Of a stretch of 64,000 nt of DNA, positions 1-9,500 are shown piece after piece. This DNA is from Candidatus Pantoea haifensis (GTDB lineage Bacteria > Pseudomonadota > Gammaproteobacteria > Enterobacterales > Enterobacteriaceae): contig JAGTWN010000004.1 of NCBI GenBank assembly GCA_018842655.1, positions 2,790,001 through 2,854,000 on the forward strand, read 5' to 3'. A program made the translations under genes and the position numbers. Below the pieces are notes generated by a model. That model had not been told where the DNA came from. It worked only from the letters and a program-made list of their open reading frames with translations, and did not search any database. The stretch's first letter is position 1. Each line of letters starts with the position of its first letter.

Positions 1-492
1 AGCAGGCCGTGCGGCAGCCATACCCAGCAGATGCCCGCCAGCTGAAAACCCCAACACGTGCACTTTACGTTCGAACGAGCGCACCAGGCGAATGGCGCGC
101 TGGGCATCCTGTAGCGGTGCCAGATGCCCGGCCTGCCATTTTTCATGCGGCAGTCGATAGCTGAGCACATAAGCGGTGTAGCCATTGGCATTTAACCAGC
201 GCGCAACCGGCCAGGCTTCTCGCCCCATACCGATCCAGCGGTAGCCGCCACCCGCTGCAATCAGCACGGCTTCACCGTTAGGATTTTCTGGCCTGAAGCG
301 TTGTATTGCCGGGCTGACGATATTGGACCAGGAACCGTTTTTACTGACATGCAGGTTGCCCGTTGGCCCGCCACCGCCTGGTGGATCGTCCGGCCAAAGC
401 GGAATGACTTCATCGCGAGCAAACAAACTGCCGGTGGTCATGGAAAGCGCAACGGCTCCCGTGCCGAGAATAAAGCGTCGACGCGTAATCAT
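1..492 (-). CDS. Alpha/beta hydrolase (esterase-like), 3' end outside the window
   Basis: The first 164 codons are present; the gene runs off the left edge. The ATG at 492 opens with MITRRRFILG followed by a hydrophobic stretch ending in LFA, which looks like a twin-arginine (Tat) or Sec signal peptide, so the enzyme probably acts in the periplasm. About residues 75-80 read AAGGGYRWIG (oxyanion-hole type HGGG-like loop). Near the truncation the nucleophile-elbow motif GFSAGGH is visible, with Ser as the expected catalytic residue. This is the pattern of the BD-FAE / xylanase-acetylesterase-like alpha/beta hydrolases. The substrate cannot be told from the sequence; the catalytic Asp and His lie outside the window. 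Confidence 0.75.
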   Translation of the reverse strand, partial: MITRRRFILGTGAVALSMTTGSLFARDEVIPLWPDDPPGGGGPTGNLHVSKNGSWSNIVSPAIQRFRPENPNGEAVLIAAGGGYRWIGMGREAWPVARWLNANGYTAYVLSYRLPHEKWQAGHLAPLQDAQRAIRLVRSFERKVHVLGFSAGGHLLGMAAARPA

Positions 493-615
493 AATGCCTG
501 TTGATAAAATGCCTGTATGGACAGCAAGCCGTTGCGGCTTACCGAAGTGTCAGTATGTAATGCAAGTGCAGTGCCAAACGCAGGCGATTATGTACGCACT
601 ACCCGGTTGAAATCC

Positions 616-643
616 ATAAAAAACGCGCCCCGCAGGCGCGTTT
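616..643 (-). terminator. Rho-independent terminator downstream of the small periplasmic gene
   Basis: A 9-bp inverted repeat (AAACGCGCC / GGCGCGTTT) with a 5-base loop is followed on the minus strand by a run of six T. It lies about 20 bp after the stop of the gene at 662-1000. Confidence 0.8.
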
Positions 644-661
644 ATTCTTAATCCCACTGGC

Positions 662-1000
662 TTAATCTTCTTGCTGGAACTGGGTCAGGACTGTCTGTTC
701 GCACTGCTGCTCATTGCTACGCAGCTTCGCTCGCTCGTCGTCGCCCAGTTGCAGCCAGGCACTGGCCACTTCATTAGCGGTCTCTTCATCAAACTGCGGT
801 TGATTCAGGGCTGATGGAGACTGGCTTTGCGCCACATAAGTTTTCATTTTTTCGACATATTGATCGGCACTGGAAACCGACTGTTCACTGCTCACAATGT
901 GACACAGTTGGCTGGCATAGACGTTTTGTTCGTTATCATTGGCTGCCAGTGCACTGCCGGAAACCAGCATGCCCAGCAGCAGAATTTGCCGCATTTTCAT
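662..1000 (-). CDS. Small secreted/periplasmic protein of unknown function
   Basis: 112 residues. The N-terminus (MKMRQILLLGMLVSGSALA) is a typical Sec signal peptide with an AxA-type cleavage site, so the mature protein of about 93 residues should be periplasmic. The mature part is acidic and Gln-rich, with two Cys (in SQLCHIV and QQCEQ) that could form a disulphide. I do not recognise a family. The start is supported by AGGAG seven bases upstream. It lies 32 bp downstream of the antiporter gene on the same strand and ends at a terminator, so the two probably form one transcription unit. Confidence 0.7.
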   Translation of the reverse strand: MKMRQILLLGMLVSGSALAANDNEQNVYASQLCHIVSSEQSVSSADQYVEKMKTYVAQSQSPSALNQPQFDEETANEVASAWLQLGDDERAKLRSNEQQCEQTVLTQFQQED

Positions 1001-1032
1001 TGAATACTCCTGTTATTACGGGTTAAACCAAA

Positions 1033-2375
1033 TCAGGGATTACGTTGCCGCGCTTCGAGCCGTCTTTCACGCCAGTTAAGCAGCGGCGTTACCGTTACGC
1101 CATGAATGACAATGCTGCTCACTACCAGCGTCAACGCCATATCTACCATCAGCTCAGCCTGCTCACCTTCCATGCCGTGTACCCAGGCAAAAGCGATATA
1201 GTTGAGACTGCCGATGCCGCGAATACCCAGCCAGCCAATCAGTAGGCGTTGTACCACCGGAATGCCTGCGCGGATCGTTACCAGCCACACCGCCAGAGGG
1301 CGCACCACCACAAACAGTAGCAGACCAAGCAGTACGCCGTAGATATTCCAGTGATGCGCCAGCGTGGCGCCCAGCACCACCATCATCAAAGCGGCCAGCA
1401 AACGCTCAATGGTATCGCCAAATGAGAGCACATCACCCACCACCAGGCCCACCGATTTCACCATATTGTTGTCTTGTTCATCCATGCGCGTATTGGGGTT
1501 GACCAGAGCTTCAGCGGGTAAATCGCGCTCTTTTTCACTCATGTCATCGGGTCGGTAACGTTTGAATACCCGTAGTTCAGCACGACGCAGGCCAACACCA
1601 GCAGCGAAGGCAGCAAGGAAGCCAGATGCGCCTAACCATTGCGCCAGCGAATAACTTAGCGCAATCAAAGCTAAAGCTAAAAAGTCGTTGTGCGCAATGT
1701 CGCCGTGCGCACTGCGCAGGGAGGTGACCATCAGACCGATTAAGCGCCCCAGCGTAAAGCCCATCAGCAGACCACCGCCGATCGCCCACAATAATTCTTT
1801 GGCAGTCCAGTGCGTCAACATCGCACCATTCAGGCTTTCGCCATTAAACAGCAATAACGCCAACACCAGCAGGGGTAGCGCGGAACCGTCATTCATCCCC
1901 GCTTCACTGGAAATGGCTACGCGCAATGCATCGTCATCACGCGCGTCATTCACTGAAATCAAACTGGCCAGTACCGGATCGGTAGGCGCAACGATGGCAC
2001 CAAATGCCAGCGCAAGCGGCCAGTCGAAACCCATTATCCAGTGCATCAGCACTGTCATTGCCGCCACCGTCAGTAACATCGCCGGAAAGGCTAACCGCAT
2101 GCCTGTACGCCAGCTCCGGGATTTGAGCGGTAAACGCAATTTTAAGCCGGTAATAAACAGCGATGCTGCCATGGTGATTTCGGTAATGTGCGCCACCAGA
2201 TCGGCATGTTTAAGAATATCGATATGCAGCACGCCGAACATCCACGGGCCGCACAGCAAACCCGTGACTAAAAAATACCAAATGATGTCACCGGGCCACG
2301 GTGTATCCAACCGGCGGCCAGTGACATGAGCAGCAACAGAAAGCCTGCTGCTGCTGTCCAGGCGAGAAAATGCAT
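1033..2375 (-). CDS. CPA1-family Na+/H+ (cation/proton) antiporter, frame interrupted in an A6/T6 run
   Basis: Inner-membrane cation/proton antiporter of the NhaP/CPA1 type with about 12 hydrophobic segments; the PTDPVLASL motif (after FGAIVA) is diagnostic for the Na_H_Exchanger family. The downstream frame (from 2310) lacks the first membrane helix. That helix is encoded in another frame from an ATG at 2375, which has GGAG at the right distance: MHFLAWTAAAGFLLLL, continuing to PVTSFGI. The two frames meet at a six-T run (minus strand; 2270-2275). One extra T would give the conserved join SFGI-FLVTGLLCGPW and a 447-residue protein. As read, the gene would need an internal TTG start. I judge the break more likely a sequence error than a real mutation. 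It is followed by the small periplasmic gene. Confidence 0.8.
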
Positions 2376-2438
2376 AACGCTCCGTTTTAATTTGAGTTTA
2401 TTTCTAATCCTGGCACATTTATTGAAAAGGCGAAGAAA

Positions 2439-3647
2439 TCAGTTTTTAAGATGACGACTGGCGATGCGCACCGCCAGGCTTGCTGCACCCGCCAAAGTGG
2501 AAAGCGCAACGACACCATTCCAGCCCCAGTGCGCCAATGCCAGGCTGCCCAATGCGGCACCGCTCGCCATGCCGATAAACACCACGGTAAACAGCAGCGC
2601 ATTAAGGCGACTGCGCGCTTCCGGTGCCAGGCCATATACCAGCGTCTGATGCGCCACCAGGGTGGCCTGCACACCTAAATCAAAACCGATGGTGCTGAGT
2701 ATGATCAGGGCGAGTTGACCCGGCATGGGCAGCAGCGGCAGCAGGAACATCAGAGCGAAAGAAACGGTCACCAGGGCGGCACCCACCTGGGTAACACGAG
2801 CCGGGCCGATGCGATCCGCAACGCTGCCTGCCAGTGGAGCGGCCAGTGCACCAGCGGCCCCGGCTAAACCAAAGGCTCCTGCCACGGCGCTATCGAAATG
2901 AAAACGTTCGCTGAGCATTAATGCCAGCGTTGACCAGAAAGCACTGAACCCAACGGACAATAAACCCTGTGCCAGGGCGGCACGGCGCAGCGTTTGATGA
3001 TGACGCCACAAATGCGCCAGCGACAGCAGTAAACGGGGATAACTGACTGAAGTGCCAGGCGTAAACCGGGGCAGGACTCGCCACAGCGCCAGACTAATCA
3101 GCAAGACGGCCAGTGCAGCCAGTATGTACATGGTGCGCCAGCCGAAATATTCCGCCACCACGCCGCTGACAACCCGTGACAATAAAATACCCACCAGCAA
3201 GCCGGTCATAACGGTGCCTACTGTTTTACCACGGCTGCGTTCAGGTGCCAGCGCCGCTGAAGCGGGCACAATGTCCTGCGCGACAGTCGCCGTCAAACCG
3301 GTGACGAAACTGGCAATCAGCAGTGCGTTCAACCCACCGGAAAAACCACAAAGCAGTAGTGCAGCCATGAGCAGCAGGCCCTTGATCAAAATGATCGTGC
3401 GGCGATCGTGACGATCGCCCAGCGGCGCCAGTAATAAGATACCCAGTGCATAACCCGCCTGCGTCAGCATCGGCACCATACCCACCGCGCCGACACCTGC
3501 ATTGAACTGTTTGCTAATGATGTCCAGCATCGGCTGGCTGTAATAAATCGACGCTACGCTCAGTCCGGCCCCGGCGGCCAGGGTAAAAACCAGCGGGCCG
3601 GGAAGGGCTGCGCGCTGTTCCGCTTTAATGCTATTCACTGCTGACAT
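2439..3647 (-). CDS. MFS transporter, probable drug/metabolite exporter
   Basis: 402 residues with 12 predicted membrane segments. The loop between helices 2 and 3 carries LGDRHDRRTIILIK, the major-facilitator motif A (G-D-R-x-x-R-R). The profile matches the DHA1-like exporter group (YnfM-like) with an N-terminal IYYSQPMLD motif. GAGGAG lies 8-9 bases before the ATG at 3647. The gene is divergent from a LysR regulator 92 bp away, a common layout in which the regulator controls the exporter. The substrate is unknown. Confidence 0.85.
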   Translation of the reverse strand: MSAVNSIKAEQRAALPGPLVFTLAAGAGLSVASIYYSQPMLDIISKQFNAGVGAVGMVPMLTQAGYALGILLLAPLGDRHDRRTIILIKGLLLMAALLLCGFSGGLNALLIASFVTGLTATVAQDIVPASAALAPERSRGKTVGTVMTGLLVGILLSRVVSGVVAEYFGWRTMYILAALAVLLISLALWRVLPRFTPGTSVSYPRLLLSLAHLWRHHQTLRRAALAQGLLSVGFSAFWSTLALMLSERFHFDSAVAGAFGLAGAAGALAAPLAGSVADRIGPARVTQVGAALVTVSFALMFLLPLLPMPGQLALIILSTIGFDLGVQATLVAHQTLVYGLAPEARSRLNALLFTVVFIGMASGAALGSLALAHWGWNGVVALSTLAGAASLAVRIASRHLKN

Positions 3648-3739
3648 GATCTGTTCTCCTCAATGGTTGCGTTCATTAAAGCGCAGAGCGGCTATACGCG
3701 GTAGACTGGCATCAGGCAAAACCGTTATGCGTGCTACGT

Positions 3740-4672
3740 ATGAATAATCAAAACAGCAGTGATCGTATTGAATTAATGCAAACTTTTATCCGTATCGTTG
3801 AGAGCGGCAGTTTATCAGCCGCTGCGGCGCAGTTAGGCACAACGCAACCCACCATTAGCCGCCGGTTACAGGCGCTGGAACAGCGGCTCGGGCTAAAGCT
3901 GATTCTGCGTACGACCCATGCGTTAAAGTTAACGGATGACGGTGAACGTTGTTATGCGCAGGCGCGTCAGCTAGTCGCAACCTGGCACGCATTAGAGGAT
4001 GAACTAACTGGTGCGAGCGACGATCCGGTGGGAACACTGCGGGTACGTGCGCCGCACGCATTTGGACAGGATCAGCTCATTGCACCCTTAACGGATTATT
4101 TACGACGCTATCCGCGTCTGAATGTCGAATGGATGCTGAACGATCGCACCCCGGACTTCATGGCTGAAAATGTCGACTGTGCGATTCAGGTCGGCGCACC
4201 GGGTGACGCCTCGATAGTTGCCATTCTGTTGGCTGAAGTGCCGCGCATCGTGGTGGCCTCACCTGCATTACTGGCTCAGCACGCCCCTGTTGAACAGGTT
4301 GAACAACTGGCTGATTTACCCTGGTTGGCCCTGACCAGTTTTTACCGTAACGAGATTGCGTTGCAGCGTATTCAGGATGGCCAGCCCGTTAATCTGCCCA
4401 TTCAGCCAAGGCTGAGCAGCGACAGCTTATATGCAGTGCGTAAAGCTGCCTTATCCGGTATGGGTGCGGCGATTGTTTCCGCATGGGTGGTGCAGGACGA
4501 TCTGGCGCAAGGACGGCTGATTCAACTGACACCAGCGTGGCAAGCGCCACCGCTGCCCATCTGGCTGACCTATCCATGGGCGAGCTATTACCCGGCAAGG
4601 TTAAGAAAATTTTTTGAGATGATTAAAGATGTGATGCCAACGCTGGCGGGAACCCGCCCCGCGTCGGGTTAG
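3740..4672 (+). CDS. LysR-family transcriptional regulator
   Basis: About 310 residues. An N-terminal winged HTH (SLSAAAAQLGTTQPTISRRL, residues about 22-41) is followed by a type-2 periplasmic-binding-like effector domain to the C-terminus. The ATG at 3740 is preferred over the in-frame GTG at 3731 because LysR proteins usually start a few residues before this helix. It is divergent from the MFS exporter at 2439-3647 and is the likely regulator of that gene. Confidence 0.85.
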   Translation: MNNQNSSDRIELMQTFIRIVESGSLSAAAAQLGTTQPTISRRLQALEQRLGLKLILRTTHALKLTDDGERCYAQARQLVATWHALEDELTGASDDPVGTLRVRAPHAFGQDQLIAPLTDYLRRYPRLNVEWMLNDRTPDFMAENVDCAIQVGAPGDASIVAILLAEVPRIVVASPALLAQHAPVEQVEQLADLPWLALTSFYRNEIALQRIQDGQPVNLPIQPRLSSDSLYAVRKAALSGMGAAIVSAWVVQDDLAQGRLIQLTPAWQAPPLPIWLTYPWASYYPARLRKFFEMIKDVMPTLAGTRPASG

Positions 4673-4684
4673 CGTTGAGAGTTC

Positions 4685-4741
4685 GCGCGCTGTTTCTCGC
4701 CCTCTTGCTGTGAGAGGGCTGGGGTGGGAGCATCAGCGCGC
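4685..4741. repeat. Nested inverted repeat, REP-like
   Basis: An outer stem GCGCGCTG / CAGCGCGC encloses an inner hairpin CCCTCTT-GCTGT-GAGAGGG followed by CTGGGGTGGGAG. The core resembles the CCCTCTCC...GGAGAGGG type of intergenic palindrome common in Enterobacterales. It lies between two convergent genes, so it may also act as a two-way terminator. Confidence 0.55.
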
Positions 4742-4749
4742 AGAGATGA

Positions 4750-5252
4750 TCAATGATCTTTCTTATCACCGCGCGACATATTATCCAGATAACCCATCAC
4801 AAACGCTGACAGCACGAAGGTCAGGTGAATAATCACGTACCACATGAGTTTATCGTTAGCGACATTACGCGCTTCCATAAAGACACGCAGCAGGTGAATG
4901 GAAGAAATAGCAACAATCGAGGCGGCAACCTTATTTTTCAGCGAGCCAGAGTCCATTTTTCCCAGCCAGCTCAGCTTCTCTTTGTTTTCGCCAATATCGA
5001 GTTTAGAAACAAAGTTTTCGTAGCCCGACAGCATTACCATCACCAGCAGCCCCCTACCAGCGTCATATCCACCAGTGACAGCAGCAGCAGAATCAGATCG
5101 TTTTCCGCAATGCTGAAAATGTTGGGCAACAGGTGAAAGATTTCCTGAAAAAATTTAATGGTTAGCGCCAGCAATCCCAGCGAAAGACCAATGTAAACCG
5201 GAGCCAGCAACCAGCGCGATGCATACATCAGGTTTTCGGTAAAACGTTCCAT
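4750..5252 (-). CDS. yqhA: YqhA family inner-membrane protein, frame interrupted in a G run
   Basis: UPF0114/YqhA protein, function unknown, with about four membrane segments. The N-terminal part ([20 protein letters not shown] to [11 protein letters not shown]) and the C-terminal part ([15 protein letters not shown] to YLDNMSRG) match E. coli YqhA along the whole length but sit in different frames. They meet at five C on the plus strand (5050-5054); six would restore [17 protein letters not shown] and a 167-residue protein (E. coli 164). As read, the upstream frame stops after LVGGCW. It is convergent with the LysR gene. Confidence 0.85.
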
Positions 5253-5431
5253 ACATTCCCAATAATAATGAAAAGAGTGAGGCAGTATAACTGATGAACT
5301 GTGAAGTTATTTCAATCCATCATGAGAAATTTCAAAGGGAACAGCCGCGATAATTACCGCCGCGCTGGCTGATGCGCCAGGGCTAAAGCAGATTGCCGGG
5401 AAAAAATGAGGCCAGTGAACAAGCCCCATGT

Positions 5432-6593
5432 TCAGGCCGCTTCAAGTGCCCAAATGCGATTGAGATCGACGTTAACCCACAGGTTGCTGTCTTCTGCACC
5501 CACGATGCTGTCAGTACAGAAACTGTCGCCAAGGTTGACGATTTCGGGTTTGATTTCGCGCTGCGCATGCAACGACCAAAAGACATGAACCTGCGGACGA
5601 AGCAGCGATGTTTCCCCTGCCTTAACCACCAGCGCAACGCGCCCTGACGCCAGGCGCACCAGCGATCCTACGGGATAAATACCAATAGTACGCACGAAGC
5701 TATGCAATAACTGGCTGTCAAAATGCCCGCGCCAGCCCAGCATATTGTGCATCGCCTCTGCGGGCGTCCAGCCTTTGCGATAAGGCCGTGTTGAGGTCAG
5801 TGCATCATAAACATCACATACCGCAGCCATACGCGAAAAGAGCGTAATTTCTTCCCCTTTCAAGCCGTGCGGATAGCCGCTACCGTCAAATTTTTCGTGG
5901 TGATGTAACGCGATATCCAGCAAATCGTGGCCTGCCCCCGCCTCCATCAAGATTTGCGCACCAACAATGGGATGCTGGCGCATAACGGTGAGCTCTTCTT
6001 CAGTCAGCTTGCCGGGTTTATTCAGAATATCCAGCGGCACGGCCGCTTTGCCGACGTCGTGTAATAGCCCACCCATGCCAACACGACGCAGTTGCTGTGC
6101 GTTCAAACCCACTTTTCTTCCCAGCGAGATCATCAGGCCGCACACGGCCATTGAGTGCAGATAGGTGTAGTCGTCGTGATTTTTCAAACGCGCAACGCTT
6201 AACAGGGCTGAGGGTTCACGTTCAATAGAGCCGGAAATTTCATCCACCAAATCGATCATATAAGAGAGATCGATACTATTGCCGAGGCGGGCTTCGTTAA
6301 ACATTGCCAGCACCTGCGGTTTACCCTGTTGGAAAATCTGCTGCGCCTGATCTAATTCCTGAAAAAACGGCGTCTTAGCAATGGCTTTTTTCCTGTGGTT
6401 TAAGCGGAGCCTGAACCGATTTATTGATATCGACCCAGAGCTGATGTATGCCTTCGTTGCGTAGCAGCGCGATCTGCTGTGGATCGGTGATCAGCATTTG
6501 GTTACGAATGCGTGTGTCTTTGATCCACCAAACGTCCAGTTTGTGGATAAACATTCCCGGACGGAGTTCGTCAACGGTCATCAGCTTTAACAC
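5432..6593 (-). CDS. HD-GYP domain phosphodiesterase (c-di-GMP hydrolase type) with DUF3391, frame interrupted
   Basis: Residues about 1-110 match the DUF3391 domain (MTVDELRPGMFIHKLDVWW). Residues about 150-320 are an HD-GYP domain with HDVGK and HHHEKFDGSGYP, the signatures of c-di-GMP phosphodiesterases, so it probably lowers c-di-GMP in the cytoplasm. The two parts are in different frames meeting at a six-T run (6386-6391, plus strand). One base fewer, or two more, joins PQEK to AIAKTPFFQEL and gives about 386 residues. This is the only break in the window whose polarity is opposite to the others. I chose the GTG at 6593 because GGAG lies seven bases upstream and DUF3391 proteins begin there. 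Confidence 0.8.
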
Positions 6594-6707
6594 GATATCG
6601 CTCCATAATATCTGTGGGGGTAAGGGAATATCGGCAATGGCAGAAATTTTCTTCAGGCAGAATTGTGCAATCTGTGTGGTAGGTCCTCTGGTCATTTGCG
6701 ATCTGAG

Positions 6708-6733
6708 ATCCTCTCTCCCACCGGAGAGAGGAT
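6708..6733. repeat. Perfect 11-bp inverted repeat, REP-like
   Basis: ATCCTCTCTCC and GGAGAGAGGAT are separated by CACC. No T run follows on either strand, so it is more like a REP-type palindrome than a terminator. It resembles the core of the element at 4685-4741. Confidence 0.55.
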
Positions 6734-6746
6734 GGTGCTGGCTGAC

Positions 6747-7703
6747 TCAAACGACACGTGTTAACACGGCATCGCCTCGCGCAAAAGCCTGTAAGTTTTC
6801 AAACACCAGATCTGCCATAGCGCCCATAGTTTCCTCTGTGCTGCTGGCAATGTGTGGCGTGATCACAACATTATCGCGTTGACGCAGCGCCTCCGGGACT
6901 TGTGGCTCTTGTTCAAACACATCCAGGCCGGCGCCGGCGATCTGACCCTTTTCTAATGCCTGAATCAGTGCCTGCTCATCAACAACGCTGCCGCGCGCAA
7001 TATTGATCAAATAACTTTTTGGCCCGAGCGCCTGCAAAATGTCTGCATTAATCAGATGACGGGTTGCCGCTCCGCCTGGCAATGTCAGTACCAGAAAATC
7101 AGCGCGCTGCGCCAGTGACATAATGGTCTCATGGCGCGTAAACGGCACATCGGGTCGGGAGCGCGGCGTATAGTAGTGAATGTCCATACCAAACGCCTGC
7201 GCCCGTTTCGCCACCGCCTGGCCAATGTTGCCCAGCCCGACAATGCCACACACTTTGCCCCCTATTTTACAACTCAGCGGGAAGCGCCCCTGAGTCCATT
7301 TTCCTGCACGTGTGAAGCGATCGGCTTCACTGACGCGCCGCGCCACATCCAGCAACAGCGCCATACCCAAGTCGGCCACGCAGTCATTAAGCACTTCCGG
7401 CGTGTTGGTTACGATGATGTCACGCGCGCGCGCGGCTTCGATGTCGATAGCGTCATAGCCCACGCCGTTGCTGCAAATGACTTTAAGATTCGGCAACCGT
7501 TCAATTAATGCCGCAGAGGCCCCCATCACAGCGTTACCGCTGGTGACGATGGCATCAATTTTTGATCCGATCTCATTCAGATATGCATTCTGATCTGCCG
7601 CTTCCCACAGGCGAAAGGTTGTAAACGTAGCCTCAAGATTTGCTATCAGGCGCGGCGGCAAAAACTTCCCTTTGATCAGAACATTAAATTGCTTTGATGC
7701 CAT
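6747..7703 (-). CDS. D-isomer-specific 2-hydroxyacid dehydrogenase
   Basis: 318 residues from the ATG at 7703 (MASKQFNVL), with GGGGAAAGAAG upstream. It has the Rossmann NAD(P)-binding motif GIVGLGNIGQAVA (residues about 150-162). The catalytic Arg is in NIARGSVVDE, the Glu in LDVFEQEP and the His in ITPHIAS, as in the glyoxylate/hydroxypyruvate reductase group (GhrB-like). It would reduce a 2-oxoacid to a D-2-hydroxyacid or the reverse. The start overlaps the end of the upstream MFS gene by 20 bp, so the two are almost certainly co-transcribed and perhaps translationally coupled. The transporter probably imports the acid this enzyme works on. Confidence 0.85.
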   Translation of the reverse strand: MASKQFNVLIKGKFLPPRLIANLEATFTTFRLWEAADQNAYLNEIGSKIDAIVTSGNAVMGASAALIERLPNLKVICSNGVGYDAIDIEAARARDIIVTNTPEVLNDCVADLGMALLLDVARRVSEADRFTRAGKWTQGRFPLSCKIGGKVCGIVGLGNIGQAVAKRAQAFGMDIHYYTPRSRPDVPFTRHETIMSLAQRADFLVLTLPGGAATRHLINADILQALGPKSYLINIARGSVVDEQALIQALEKGQIAGAGLDVFEQEPQVPEALRQRDNVVITPHIASSTEETMGAMADLVFENLQAFARGDAVLTRVV

Positions 7704-9075
7704 CTTCTTTCCCCTGTTTTTTGACATTTTGATGGGTTTGCTGCTCTTCACCGACGCGTTCAATCGGCCCCATCACGAACAAGAACAACACGGCGGCGAC
7801 CACACAGTGCGCCCCCACAAAGGCCAGGCCGATGCTGTAACTGCCCGTCAGGCCAACGATGATGCCGAACAGCAGCGGCGTGGTGAAACCCGCAATATTG
7901 CCCACGCCGTTAAAAATAGCGCCTGCCAGACCCACGGCTTCTTTCGGCGCGGTATCGCTAATCACGGTCCAGGTTCCTGCCCCTGCCGCCACGCCTTTGC
8001 CAAAGAAAGCAAATGACATAATGGCGATAATGCCAACGTTGCTGGGGATGATGGCGGCGAGTGTCAGGCTGGCCGCCATCAGCATGCCAACGATATAGGG
8101 CGTTTTACGCGCCCAGGAAACGCTCCAGCCGTTTGCGATCAATTTGTCAGAGATATAACCGCCGCTAATGCCGCCCAGAAAACCAAACAGCGCCGGCGCG
8201 ATGGTGGCTAAACCCGCATCAAGAATGTTCATTCCACGGGCCTGCACCAGATAGATAGGGAACCAGGTAATAAAAAAATAGCTCAGCGCGATGATGCAAT
8301 ATTGCCCAAGATAAGCGCACCACAACATGCGGTTAGTGAGGAGCTTTTTAAAGATTGCCTTGCTCAGTGCCGGACGCTCTTTCAACGTTTTTGCGGCATC
8401 GATATCCACCAGCCCGCCACCCTCTACAATATGGCGCAGCTCGCTTTCTGATACCCCCGGATGGTTACGTGGCTCACGCATGTAGGCCGCCCAGACGAAT
8501 ACGGCCAGCACGCCAATTCCGCCCAGCACGAAGAAGGGCCATTCCCAGCCGTAGCGGGATACCAGCCAGCCAGAAAGCGGGGAGAAAATCGCCACAGCGA
8601 AATATTGCGCCGAACTAAACAGTGACGACGCGCGACCGCGTTCCGCACCCGGAAACCACATGATCACAACGCGCGCATTCGCGGGAAAACTGGGGGCTTC
8701 AATCAGTCCGAGTAAAAAACGCAGGCCAAACATCAGCACCAGCGCGCCAGTCATGCCGCTGGAGAACTCGCCGACAAACCCCATCGCGATAGTGGATAAC
8801 GACCAAAGGGCCAGCGTAACGCCATACACTTTCTTTGCACCGAAGCGATCTAAGAACAGCCCACCTGGGATCTGGCCGATCACGTAAGCCCAACTAAACG
8901 CCGACAGGATCAATCCAAGCTGGATCGCTGACAGGCCAAATTCATCTTTGATCGCCGATCCTGAGATCGACAAGATCGAGCGATCGGCATAGGCCACTAC
9001 CGATAAAAACAGGATGAGACCCAAAATCCAGATGCGAACATGGGTTGTTCGGGTAACGAGTTTATCTTTCAACAT
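7684..9075 (-). CDS. MFS transporter, anion:cation symporter family (sugar-acid type)
   Basis: 463 residues from the ATG at 9075 (an in-frame ATG at 9114 is also possible; neither has a clear ribosome binding site). Twelve membrane segments are expected. VVAYADRSILSISG in helix 1 and GGLFLDRFGAKKVYG after helix 2 are typical of the glucarate/galactarate/galactonate transporters (GarP, GudP, DgoT relatives). The gene is followed, with a 20-bp overlap, by a 2-hydroxyacid dehydrogenase. The substrate is inferred to be a sugar acid or hydroxy-acid. Confidence 0.85.
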   Translation of the reverse strand: MLKDKLVTRTTHVRIWILGLILFLSVVAYADRSILSISGSAIKDEFGLSAIQLGLILSAFSWAYVIGQIPGGLFLDRFGAKKVYGVTLALWSLSTIAMGFVGEFSSGMTGALVLMFGLRFLLGLIEAPSFPANARVVIMWFPGAERGRASSLFSSAQYFAVAIFSPLSGWLVSRYGWEWPFFVLGGIGVLAVFVWAAYMREPRNHPGVSESELRHIVEGGGLVDIDAAKTLKERPALSKAIFKKLLTNRMLWCAYLGQYCIIALSYFFITWFPIYLVQARGMNILDAGLATIAPALFGFLGGISGGYISDKLIANGWSVSWARKTPYIVGMLMAASLTLAAIIPSNVGIIAIMSFAFFGKGVAAGAGTWTVISDTAPKEAVGLAGAIFNGVGNIAGFTTPLLFGIIVGLTGSYSIGLAFVGAHCVVAAVLFLFVMGPIERVGEEQQTHQNVKKQGKEDGIKAI

Positions 9076-9460
9076 GAGGTGAATTCGCTTAAAAGGGGCA
9101 GCTCCATGCCGCATAGTTTTTTCAGGAATACCGCTGAGATTCCCTTGTGAAGGAAATATAGATAGGAGCCTAACTAAAGGTCATTGTGCGTTTGGTGAGA
9201 TTGTCGGACGAGTTTGGTTATAATTTTGGCGTCTGCCACAACGTGCAGTGCGGCGCAGCACATAAGCTAACAAAGCAGACAATTTTTAATGAGGAATGTG
9301 CGCCAGATCGAAGAAACCGACCAGGGTTGAAGCTATGGGGGCCAACACCGCTGAGGTCGCGCAGCACGGAATAAAAAGCAGTAAATTAAAAAGTTATTAA
9401 TACGTTACCCTGAAGTCGATGATGAAACAGGCCCGCAGCAATAGGTTGAACAAGGTAAAC
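9076..9460. other. Intergenic region upstream of the MFS/dehydrogenase operon
   Basis: About 385 bp without a convincing gene. It must hold the minus-strand promoter of the MFS operon. A TATAAC-like box around 9219 could be a -10 element, but no well-spaced -35 was found. Short open frames here lack ribosome sites and recognisable sequence. Confidence 0.4.
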
Positions 9461-9500
9461 AAACAGCCGGGGCGGTGACATCGCCGCTCCGGCTGTTTAT
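9461..9500 (-). terminator. Rho-independent terminator of the GNAT gene
   Basis: A long inverted repeat (AAACAGCCGG...CCGGCTGTTT, with further pairing inside) lies directly after the GNAT stop and is followed on the minus strand by TTTGTTTACC. Confidence 0.65.

Noticed and set aside
2270-2275. Programmed -1 frameshifting as an explanation for the antiporter break
   Set aside because: A T6 run could slip, but the same pattern recurs in twelve unrelated genes, so a common technical cause is simpler.
1688-2329. Long open frame (213 codons) on the plus strand opposite the antiporter gene
   Set aside because: It is antisense to a clearly conserved membrane protein, has no recognisable domain and has biased composition typical of shadow frames.
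9186-9374. 62-codon plus-strand frame upstream of the GNAT gene
   Set aside because: No ribosome binding site, no recognisable sequence; probably promoter DNA of the MFS operon.
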